A stretch of DNA of 64,000 nucleotides from Spongilla lacustris. Its lineage: Eukaryota; Porifera; Demospongiae; Spongillida; Spongillidae. The translations under genes and the position numbers were made by a program. Below the pieces are notes generated by a model. That model was not told the DNA's origin and did no database searches. It saw nothing but the letters and a program-made list of their open reading frames with translations. The first letter of the stretch is position 1. The number at the start of each line of letters is the position of its first letter. Shown in pieces: positions 48,758 to 59,400 of this stretch. The stretch is taken from positions 21,364,500 to 21,428,499 of the forward strand of contig OX442416.1 in assembly GCA_949361645.1 (NCBI GenBank). Direction: 5' to 3'.

Positions 48758-48844
48758 TCGGCCGGTTACGTAACGGGCCATCCGGTTATGTAACCGGCCG
48801 TCCGGTTACGTAACCGGTCGATGGTTACGCATCCGTGCGGAACA
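48758..48844. repeat. Right palindrome cluster of the inner transposon
   Basis: ggccggttacgtaacggg, ccggttatgtaaccgg and ccggttacgtaaccgg in series. The reverse complement begins TGTTCC and aligns with the left cluster with one indel. Confidence 0.8.
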
Positions 48845-50699
48845 TATACTTAACCAATGCAAGAAAGGAGATCGTGGAGAATGTGAAGAGAAATGTGATA
48901 AATGCCCAAATAATACAGAAAATGAATTACAGCAGAAAGTGGGGCAAAATACCTCATATTGCTATTGGAGATAAGGTCTTGAAGAAGGACTTCAGGCGCA
49001 AAAAGCGAGCAGGAGGTGCTCTTGATCCAAAGTGGCTGGGCCCATATGAAGTAATAAAAGATATTGGAAAGGGTCTATTCCTGGTGAAAAAGTGTGACAA
49101 TGGAAAGGTAGATCGTGTTCACGGAGAACATTTGAAAGTGTATGTGATATCTGAACAGATAGATAATTCTTTGGCACAGAAAGCTTCACTTGATCAGAAG
49201 GCATCCTATGACTCTGTTAAAAAAAATTCCACTACCCATGAAGACATTTCAAAAGATCTTAGTGGAGAGGAAGTTACACTTAAAGAGCAGCTGTTCTCTT
49301 CAAGTTTACTGCGATTGTGGAGGTCTGGAGCTTGCACACAAAGATATGAAGCAAATGAGGATGATGAAGATTTTGATGCAAGTTGCAAATTTGCATTTCA
49401 ATCATGTATTATGTTTTATTATTTCACAGGAAACTCGGCTGAATGTACAAGAAGGAGAATACGCACTAAGCAAGGATCTAGCTGTATCTTTATGGACTGA
49501 GTTCAGAGCATATTATGGATACACTTCATTAAGAGAAGTATTTTGTGGTAGCTTCATTGTTGTTAATGACAACCTGCAGGATGAATTTAAAGAATTTACT
49601 AAGAGAGTTAGCTCATATATTGGTGCATCATACAATGTGGTCAAAGCAAATGAACTGATTAGAATTTGGTTAAAATCTTGTGACATCACATTGAAGTCTG
49701 TGAATGTACTAGGTAACATGTATTTTTTAATGGATGGATCAGATCTTGATGACTTATGCTTATGGATATATAGCAAGAGGACATATTACTGTGACAAGGA
49801 AGTTACTATTGAGAACTTATTGGAACCAAGTGAACCTAAGAACAGCATACCAGTAACAGAAGATAATGTGCTTCTTCAATATTTGGATGAAACAGATGAA
49901 AATGTATCAGATGACACACATATAGATATGAGCATACACCTCAAGTTTGTTACATACCAGTATGTAGGGAATGGCAAAAAGATCATTGCAATTTACTCGG
50001 GCTCCCGTACATTCATGGAAACATGGAACATCACACTACACATGTAATGGTTTCAGTGAATCACTGTCCATCTTCAACAACAAGAATTGTTCCTGATGGT
50101 AATTGCTTTTTTCGAGCTCTTTCATTTACACTAACTGGTTCACAGGAACATCATCATGAAGTTCGTTTACTGGTTACGACCTACATGATTGATAACTTGG
50201 CAAATCCTCAATTGTCCTGCCTTATTAATGATGGTGAAACAATGGATACTTATATAGAACAGTCAAAGATGCAGTTACTGGGTACATGGGCTACTGAAAT
50301 TGAAATCATTGCTGCAGTCTTATTACTTCAAACTACAATCTATGTCTATGGATCTTGTGGAAAGATTAACAAGTGGCAAAAACATGCAATTCAAACATGT
50401 GAAACAGAAGCAGACATCCATTCCAATGAATGTATATATTTCACTAATATTTGCAACCACTTTGAGACAGTTAAAAGGATGTGAATCAGTTTTGATGATG
50501 ATAATGTGTTTATGTCATTTGATCATTGTGTCATTTCAATACAGCTAATAACCCATGAATCATTTGGATTGTGTGTAAGCATGAAGTGTCTTCAATATCT
50601 CATGTGTACACCGGTATTATCTTTTTTTTTAACAGTGGTGACATTTTTCCTGTCAAGGTCCTGTTTTGTGCATCAATCTGACCATAGAGTAGCGTTCTC

Positions 50700-50850
50700 A
50701 CAACTATTTTACAGTGGGGCAAAACGTTTTAGAGTGGGACAGAAAGTTTCAGAAACTTTTTATCCTAGGGATAAAAAGTCACTGAAACGTTTTGTCCTAG
50801 GATAAAAACTTTTAGTCCCACGGATAAAAATTACGTAGGACAAATATTCG
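50700..50850. repeat. Cluster of inverted repeats at the 3' end of the outer element
   Basis: ACTTTTTATCC and GGATAAAAAGT flank tag at about 50755-50780. Around them gtgggac, aaacgtttt and tcctaggataaaaa motifs recur in both orientations. The cluster ends where duplication copy C begins. It may be the terminal repeat of the outer element, but no partner is found near 44 kb. Confidence 0.6.
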
Positions 50851-51919
50851 TATGACAGTACCAAGTACTTTAATATTTTAATTTTTTCATAATAACGACT
50901 TTTACTTAAAGACAAAATTATTACTTTGCAGTAACAATAATAATATCTTGCAGTCATAGTCCATGCTGTTGCAATTTTTTTAACAGTGTGCATGCTTTTA
51001 AGTTGTTAACTTAAATTCTTCTAATGCAACCTGCACATGTAACCTCGTAATCTGAAAATCAACACCCAAATATTCAAGATTGGTTTAAAATAATTTTAAT
51101 AAACGCCAAATAGTGCAAAATTTTATATCTCTAACTGATAGTAATTTTTATGTGCTTAATTATTCGTTTTAATAATTTCATTGAAAGTTTTCCTTTCTCC
51201 TCATCCCTACATCTAAAATAGTATATGTTTACTATAAACACTTTTTTTAAAGATTACGGTTAATTAATGCTAGGTTGCACAGAGACTGGGACATTCCATT
51301 AAGAAAACCACACCCACCAACAGGAATGATTCAAGAATTATGCATGTGTAGATGCAATTTTCTGTGTATTAATTGACGTTCTTATTTGTTTGCCCACTAC
51401 CAACTCTAAATGGGACAAGCTGTTTTTTTTTTTCCCCTTACAGTTACTTAGAAGGAAAATCACTATTTTTTAAAGACTCATTAGCATCTGGACCCCACAG
51501 CTTGCTATTGAAATGTTCCTTTGGGGGTATTAAACTGATGCTTGAAACATGCATAATTCCCATCTGCCGCCATTGAATTATTCCATCCAGTTGATGTGGT
51601 GTAATATATTAAAGCACCTAGTTCTCAGTCCTGTGGAAATTATCTATACCAGTAAGCACAACGGATGTGTTGGATAATGAATATCTGATATACATTTACA
51701 TGCATTATATCATTAGCTGCACATTTCAATGTGATTTGTACTGCATAAGTTTTATTATTATTGTTACAAATGCACACATGTTGCTGCTAGGGCAACTGAA
51801 GGCCAGCCATGGGTCTGGGCCTGACTGCTTAGCCTGATAGGCCAATTAATTAGAGTTTACATAAGTATACGTAACTTGATTGCCAGTTTGATTTGCACCC
51901 GCTATATGTTATAGCATAG

Positions 51920-52623
51920 ATATTAGACGTAAGGGATTGGAAACCAACCCAATCAACACCAACTCCTGGCAGTTCCAGTGACTTAAATTACCTAAACTTA
52001 CATTCTGCATTGAGATTAAGTATTCAGCGATCAGCACACATGATCCAATAGTTGCGCACGGGATTGTAAGACTTAACTTTATTAATTTTTATCTCCTTTA
52101 AAATACGTATTGACAGCAAACCAACTATCCGTTGGCATGTAATATTCATCTAGATATCTAGAAACCAAGTCTTGTAATTTTGACGACAAAGCTACAGTCG
52201 CTATGTCTGAGAGTTTCGTACCTGGTCAAAAATCAAACTTTTACTTATTTCTGGTGAGTGTGACACATTCACAGCGCAAAAACTACATATAAAATACTGT
52301 GCTCTATCTGCCTATCCTAACGCCGCACCGTCACGCCGCTTTGTCGGGCGTAGCGTCTGAGAGTTTGAAAATGGAGATGAAGTGAGCCAAGTCTAGTAAC
52401 TCCCTTTAGGAAGGTACTAAAAAAATAACTCTTAGCTCTTTGTAATCTGCAATTTACTCTACCTTTTTCTGCTCTCTGATTGTGCCTCAAGTTAAGTTTA
52501 CGATCGATTTCTGGGGGGCGAGGCGTCAGACGTACCAATTAGCAACTGCCAGGATTGTCCGCTTGACAATCCATTGAAATGTATGGTGCACATGTGCGGT
52601 TTCCAATTCCTTACCTCTAATAT
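51920..52623. mobile_element. Inverted-repeat DNA element (704 bp)
   Basis: The ends are inverted copies over about 26 bp with two mismatches (left ATATTAGACGTAAGGGATTG; right reads ATATTAGAGGTAAGGAATTG on the other strand). Copies A and B lack it. The interior has no recognised transposase, so it is a non-autonomous element. Confidence 0.85.
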
Positions 52624-53384
52624 TATAGTTTGGGTACCGACTATTGCAATGTCTTGTAGTGTAAGTACACCCCCTTCTACACTAATGCCAGCTAGGGCTG
52701 TGGTGGCATGAACTTATTAACACTCTACTAACATATGTCTGCACTGGCATGAACTGATTCTAAGCACATTAACACCTTGCTGCTTGTATCATGATTCCAG
52801 ATAAGCTATCTATGCAGAGTGGCCACACTTGAAACCAATTTGTTAACAAGACATATTTTATTATAGGACATTGGGTATCAGTATGCAGATTCATGAGTAT
52901 TTATCTCTCATAGGCAGATTGGTGCTATGCAAAATAAAGGTCACTCTCCAAGGTACTTTAATATCTAACCAATCACTGACATTATACAATGAACCATGCA
53001 CATATACATGTAAGTGGCCTTACTGCATGGCTTGGTGACATATATCATGTCAGGATAGCATGCATTAACAACAACACATCACTATGACTACCACTTATTG
53101 ATATTGTTCATACCTTGTGGTATCTTCTGACTCCTCCTCCTTTGTCAGCTCCCAATGCTTCAGTTGATCATCACCGTCCTCCTTTCCCTGCTCCATTGGT
53201 ACAAGCTCCTTCTGCTCCATCATGTCACCACCAAACATAACTTCTGTAAAATAGCCATGTGCAGGAGAGAGGCGGAACCAAAGGTTATGGTGACTGGAGG
53301 GTTAGAACGTGTTGAATGTTGGCCCTCTTACGTTAATTTCTTGTTGTACCAAAATGCTCATTTGGTATCAATCACCATATGTTA

Positions 53385-53880
53385 ACTAGCAAGCCAAACT
53401 CAAAGGGCATAGGTACGTCTGCGTACGAGCAGTACTTGAACACACTTCAAATTCAAATATTCGTTATTTAAATAACCAAGGCAGGTGGTAACTTTACAGG
53501 CTACAGTTGGCGTGAGGTAAAATGAGCGGCGATTGGAACACGAATCAAACAGTACTTAGTACTCAAATACCGGTATCCAGCTTCTACCCACCTCCTTCCA
53601 TGATATCCAACTATGCTAACAAGCAAGCCAAACTCAAAGGGCATAGGTACATCTGCGTACGAGCTGTACTTGAACACTCTTCAAATTCGCTATATAAATA
53701 ACTAAGGCGGGTGGTAACTTTACAGGCTACAGTTGGTGTGAGGTAAAAGGTAAAATGAGCGGCGATTGGAACACGAATAGCAAACCCAGAAATCAAACAG
53801 TACTTAGTACTCAAATACCGGTATACAGCTTCTACCCACCTCCTTCCATGATATCCAACAAGAAAACACAACGGCTTGTC
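53385..53880. repeat. Tandem duplication (about 230 bp) inside copy C
   Basis: Sequence from gctaacnagcaagccaaactc through gatatccaac occurs twice in a row, with differences such as taggtacgtctg/taggtacatctg. Copies A and B have it once. Confidence 0.85.
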
Positions 53881-54007
53881 CTGTAGACACGTTTTGCTTT
53901 ATACTAATGGCTTTTATCACGTGGCATTGGAGGAAATGAACCCCCCCCCCCCCCCCCCCCTTCCAAAAAATAAATAAATCGCGGAACGGTTAGGCCAAGC
54001 AAACTTG

Positions 54008-55291
54008 ATTATTAGTTTCTCGTCCCCGCCCGCATACTTTTTTGGAGCCCCACATTCATTATTTTATTATTCATGAATCATCACGTGACAATAGGGCATA
54101 CGTATGCCACTTAGTTACTAGAATTAGATTCAGCGGCGGCGGAACCAGGGAGATCAGAGTAGGGGGTAGAATCGGCCGAACGCGGACAGCACCCCCTCCC
54201 TCCCTCCCTCCCCTCACTGGTTGAATCGGACGAGCGCGGACAGCACCCTGCCTCCGCCCCTATCATTATGTATTCATAGTTTTACCCCCAACTATAAAAC
54301 ACCTTCCGCCGTTCCTGAGATTGACTGTTTCACGATTCAGGGGCTTACAAGACCGCATATAGACATTGAATTGTCGCCGAGCTCATTCTCGTCTTGTTAC
54401 GGTGTTGTCGATGTAGTCTCGCAAGCCAGTCCTACGATCGATGAACAATGGACTGGGGACCAATAGTAGTAAAGTGCGACATTGCGTCATCCAAAATGTC
54501 ACAAGTCAGTAACACATTGAACGCATGCTAGCAATGTTATTTAATAATAATAATAATAATCATTAGCTTTACATGTTAAACACAATATTTACTATGTAAC
54601 TATGTATGAGTCAACTATCTAAGTAGAGATCTGAGACTTTAGCACGGGGACCTGCCCTTGCAAGAAATGCTCTGGCATTCGAGCGCACAAGGGAAAGGTT
54701 TAGTCTCGAATAAATGCTGTCCAGAGTGGTGGAAGTGGAGGAGTTAACCTGAACTGAAAGGCGGGAAGCAAGTTTCTTGAAGGTGTCAGAGGCAAGTTGG
54801 CCCCATGCCCCGAATGAATCGACAACAAGCGGTATGCAGCTCCAGCCTAGTTAATGTTATTTAATAAATACGTGTAGGGCTAACAAATAACCGCAACGGG
54901 GCGTAATTTTCACAAGCCTGCAATCCGCCAGAAATGTGGCATCGCGTACTTCGCCTGGTCCTCAGTCCATTGCTTATATCGATACATGCAACAAAGTACA
55001 TGTAGGTCAGAACTGTCACATGCATTGTCGTGCAATCATTGCTACTGAGAAAAGGTACATATTGGCCTTACGAAGGATTCGTTAAGCATTGTGGATGAGC
55101 AGCTCAACGTCGACGGTGTTTGCGCAATATTTGGTCAGCACTGATGTTAAGCTAATTGCGTCACAGACCTTGGGAAGACGACGCTCAATTCAATCAGCCT
55201 CGATCAGCTCAAACAATAATGAATAATGAAAATTACCGCCCGCCCGCGGCCGCGTCCTTTTTTGAAAATGGGCGGACGAGAAACTAATAAT
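54008..55291. mobile_element. Inverted-repeat DNA element (1,284 bp) with nested LINE tail
   Basis: Perfect 18-bp terminal inverted repeats: ATTATTAGTTTCTCGTCC at 54008-54025, and its complement at 55274-55291, followed inward by similar gccc and tttttt runs. It is absent from copies A and B. No transposase. A reverse-transcriptase tail lies inside (about 54640-54850). Confidence 0.85.
54640..54850 (-). pseudogene. LINE reverse-transcriptase tail fragment
   Basis: Minus-strand translation gives IPLVVDSFGAWGQLASDTF, KKLASRLSVQV and IYSRLNLSLVRSNARAFLAR, the same family as the fragment at 9330-9718 but clearly diverged. It is probably an older insertion carried inside the inverted-repeat element. 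Confidence 0.65.
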
Positions 55292-55754
55292 TAACTTTGC
55301 ATGGACTTATTGATCGTAGGCGTATTGGAATTGGTTACATGTACATATGTAAGTATGTTACAAGATTAGCTGCATGTGCAAATATAATTATCCGATACAT
55401 GTAAGTTGCATTGATTCAACTGAACGTTGCAGCTCCCCATTATATAGTGTGTTCTGAGCAGGCCAATAACGGGCCATCGCTTGTTAGAAGGAACTCCCAA
55501 TCTTTCAATTCTCTTTTCAAACCCCCCGTGAAGTCATTGCCATCACTGGATGCCTGCTCCTGCATACGTGTGATAGTGTAAGTTGCATTAATGGCATGCC
55601 CAAGACATATTCGGACTTGTAACTGTATTTTGAAAGATGGATTCAGGATCTTATGGGAAGGATGTTAGCCACAGCTGCTTAGCCTATTACACTTGTTATT
55701 TGTTTGGCCAACATTTGTGGCCATACTTCAGAGTTTGATCACAAAAACAATATC

Positions 55755-55990
55755 TGTTATGTCCTGGTACCACTATGTGTTATGTCCTGGTACCACTGTG
55801 TGTTATGTCCTGGTACCACTATGTGTTATGTCCTGGTACCACTATGTGTTATGTCCTGGTACCACTGTGTGTTATGTCCTGGTACCACTGTGTGTTATGT
55901 CCTGGTACCACTGTGTGTCATGTCCTGGTACCACTGTGTGTTATGTCCTGGTACCACTGTGTGTTATGTCCTGGTACCACCGTGTGTATT
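55755..55990. repeat. 23-bp minisatellite, copy C (about 10-11 units)
   Basis: Same family as 5287-5556, with ctgtg variants dominating the right half. It exits through ccattggtcagaaatagc. Confidence 0.93.
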
Positions 55991-56476
55991 TCCATTGGTC
56001 AGAAATAGCTAGGCCTTTCTTTTTCCCATTCAAGCCAGTAAACCTGCAGGCAAGCCCACACAAGTCTCCATACAGAAGGTACTCTACATGCAATCACTTC
56101 TCACCCCCACTGAACATTGGCTAGCCAGTCCTGGTACAAGTGCTACGTTTAGGGCAGGTCCATGGGGCCACCTAAGGCACACATGTCCCTGGTCAGTTCC
56201 AAGTGGCTTACCTCCAGTACCTGTATACGTAGCCCCACCCATCACTGAGTCAATGCAAAATGCTTTCTATCGTCAGTAGATATTATGTCTTAGCAGTCAA
56301 TACAATATCATTGATTGTCCCAACACACAACAAACACTGCCATGCAAGTGCACACTCAATACATATGAATTGAAATGAATTATCAATATGGTCACTATAT
56401 ATGCCAAAAGGAAATTTATTGGGGACAACAAAAAAAAAAAAACAAGTGCAATAAGTTAATATTGCGGATAAATAGA

Positions 56477-59400
56477 TCAGACTGGCAGGGTCTGCCATAT
56501 CTTGTACCGCAATTGTCTACCCGAATATCTGGAAAGGATGGCACAAGAGGGATAATAACCATTCTCCCAGTCCCCAGCCCTTACTTGGAATGGCAGTTGT
56601 CAAAGTTAAGGATGTACTTCCCCTTCTTCTGGACCACATAGTCACCAGTGAGGGTGGCTTTGTGGGAGGTACAGCGTCTTAACGGTAGGACCTGGGGAGG
56701 AGACAGTTGAAGATGGGGCAACCCCATACCCTCCCCTCTCCCCCACTCATACTCGTAACACAAATAAGTAGCAGTGCGTGTGTGCAACAATAAATATATA
56801 TCAAATCGTACACAGTAAATAGTGAGGTTTGGAACTGACTAACCAAAGAAGCATATGGCCATGTGCAGGGAATCCTGCCCCCCTAGCTACCCTAGGGGCA
56901 GGCAGCTAGCTGGCTTCTTATAAAAGAGCAGCCAGAATAGAGAAGGGAACGTTTGCATAAGCATTTTATATTTGCTCCTGTCAGGCGCGGCGGAGGGTGT
57001 CCATATTTGGGGGGGGCAGGGGTAAAAAAGATAATTATATTCATACCCATGCGCGTACCCCTCCCTCCGCCCCCACTGAAAAAAAAAATGGTCCGTATTT
57101 AAACAAGCATATCTTCGTAATCGTTCACGCTTCCTCGTACCCTGTTTCGACTTTACTGGTACTCCAACAAGATTTTTAAAGAACAATAGCACGCAGCTGC
57201 GTTCATGATTTCATGAATACGGCTCTATACGCTCGTTTGCCATTTTTTTCGGTGGGAAATGTACCGAATTCACTGCATGATCATTTAATTCCATGGCTAC
57301 ATTCTCCAGATTTATGCATTCTTCTGTCTCTTTATGCACAATGACATGCAACTGATGCAAGTTGAAGCAGTTATTAAATCTTTCTGTCATGGAGGATCTC
57401 AAATAGGTAAACAGTTGTCTCATCGTCGATATTATGTCTATATACACTTGCGTTTGACGTTGATGTCTTGTAGTTTTTCAGGGTACTGACTCGACAACTC
57501 ACATAACTATATGTACTCTCTTCGAATGTGTTCCCCCAATTCAAAACCGCACTTTGTATAACGTTTGCCTTCAGTATACATGTACTTCTTCGGAGCGGAC
57601 CATGATTCATGCAATAGACCTGCATGCCTTCATTTCATCCATATACACACACCCGAACAAAACACCGATAAATAAGACATTCACAGTAAGCCGGCTAGTC
57701 TCGCAAGCCAGACCTACTTCGTCGATTACAATGGCCTGGGAACCAGTAGTTGGAACTACTTATCCTGCATGGTCCCCACTCCATTGTGTATCGATCGTCA
57801 ATAACAAAACTCACAGTCACTGACAGTACAGAAATCTCACGCGCTCGCAATAAGATTATAGTTATTCATAACCTGATGGTAGCGCAAGGGGGGGTGGGGG
57901 TGGGACAATAGCCCCCCCAGCCCCCCCCCCCCCTACTCCGCCGCCCCTGCCTGCACACCAATGAATGCAGATACCTCACCACATGACATCACCACTAATG
58001 TTTACCTCCTCCCCACTCCATCCTTCCCTCCTCCCCATCACTTACCTCTTCCTGTCGGTCATCCCTGCAAAACGTGATGCCAAAGGCCAAACCCTTTGGC
58101 TCGCTGCTGAACTCCCATCCTACCACAGTCCCAATGGTATCCACGGTGATGGTCACCTTGTGGCTAGCCCCGCCCTCCAAAGCCACCTCCTTGAAGTCGG
58201 AAGAGGGTGGGGACAGCGATCGTCCCGAGGGAGTGGAGAGGTTTCTTTCTCTGTCGGCCGCCTCCAGAGAGGCTAGCTTGGAGGCCAGGGCACTGACATC
58301 TAGCCGGCCCTGGTTGCTGTCCAGCCCCAAGGGGAACATGCTCCCACTGTTCTGGGTCTCTATCACCACGTAGCTGTCATCTTTGGTGAGTCCATCGTAG
58401 TCCTCCAGACTGTAGGACACCACTCCTGCCCTCCCTGGTCTGGACCCCCCACCTCCAGAGGTGCTGTGCTCTGGAGATGGATCAGTTGGTCTCCTAGCAA
58501 CAACATTTTCAGACCTCGTCGTCATGGACGCCTCGTCCGGCTTCCTGGGGGCAGCCCCTTCCCTCCTCCCCACTTCCTCCTCAGGGATGTCCTTAGGTAC
58601 ATCCCTGCCGTTCCTCCCGATAGGATGCACAGTGTAGGAGCTGGGGCCAGAGCTGAGCTGGTCTGGTATGAAGGAGTCAGAGGCCCTGGGGGGCGTGAGC
58701 AGGCCCCCCGTGAGCCCCTCCCCCCTCTCCGAGAGGTGACCGTCAGAGTTCTGGGAGAGGAGCATCTGGTGAAGGCTGTTGGTGCTGTGACCATGCTGGA
58801 TGGGGAGGAGGGGAGGGGGTGGGGCTTGAGGTTGGATCAGCTGACTAGTGGTAGTGGGGGGAGGGGCTGTGCCATTGGTGTGGTTGGGTGAGATGCTCTC
58901 CTCCAGTGTGTTGATCACCTCTGATGCACGGGACGTTTTGTTTGACTGCTTCTTGTGGCAGACATTGCACACACGTACAGGCTCCCTGGGGAGGAGGAGG
59001 ATTAAGATGACATCATCACTATTATACAAAATATGTTTGTCCCATGTTTTTCGGTGGTTGGGGAGGGGTGTGGCTATAGTAATAAATGATCTGCTTGGTA
59101 TGCATTACATCTCACGTACAGTCACCTCTGCGACCATTTTTTCTTCTAAGCCCCGCCCCATACATTGGGGGCCCCGCCCCCATAACTTACTTGCTTGAAG
59201 CCAACATGACCTTCTTTGAGCAGCAGTTATGACAGAAGACCTTACCACATGACCTGCAGTGGTGCTACATGGGGAGGAGGAAGGGATTGGGGAGGAGGGA
59301 GGGGGGATGCTAAGAGAAGGCTTTGTCAGAACTGAAAATGGTTCCCGAATACGGCACATGGTGTGTTGGCTGTTATCCCCTGCAAGTAACACCATCCCAC

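Larger units (their letters stand above)
45182..48844 (-). mobile_element. Inner Ginger-like DNA transposon, 3.66 kb, nested in the outer element
   Basis: The element starts TGTTCC at 45182 and ends GGAACA at 48844. Both ends carry clusters of the palindrome CCGGTTACGTAACCGG and close variants joined by ggtcggccc-like linkers. Between them lies one complete minus-strand transposase gene. It sits between the fourth exon (ending 45134, followed by gtaagt) and the GPY/F exon of the outer element, which defines it as an insertion. I see no clear target duplication (flanks ttaat and tatac), so the exact ends may be a few bases off. Confidence 0.78.
44047..50484 (+). pseudogene. Outer integrase/OTU element, degenerate, split by an inner transposon
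   Basis: Plus-strand exons in phase: about 44047-44289 (H2C2-like zinc region, CHVDVTSGHFGVTKT), 44384-44629 (CDVCQ; GIDFVGP, first catalytic Asp), 44687-44818 (TTDQGKEF, second Asp), 44874-45134 (NGLDERWNQTL, catalytic Glu). After the 3.66-kb inner element, the frame resumes at about 48845 with a GPY/F-type module (PKWLGPYEVIKDIG...GEHLKVYV). Then comes an exon from 49430, and an OTU cysteine protease at about 50062-50484 (PDGNCFFRAL with catalytic Cys; ICNHFE with the His). Lesions: TAG replaces an expected Trp codon at 44952-44954, and the OTU part is one frame off from the preceding stretch (about 50020-50047). An integrase with introns plus a deubiquitinase-like domain fits Ginger-type DNA transposons or a gene derived from one. 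It is dead in this copy. Confidence 0.78.
50855..56530. repeat. Long duplicated segment, copy C
   Basis: Third copy of the segment at 2070-6215. It starts at gtaccaagtactttaat, next to the outer integrase element rather than a TRIM gene, and continues into the last exons of the FYCO1-like gene. It carries two private transposon insertions (51920-52623; 54008-55291) and an internal tandem duplication (about 53385-53610 repeated at 53615-53880). Poly-C run at 53941-53960. No gene before the FYCO1 3' exons. Confidence 0.85.

Noticed and set aside
57211..57625. Two overlapping minus-strand frames inside the FYCO1 intron
   Set aside because: They lie within an inverted-repeat element, lack splice signals linking them, and match no family I know.
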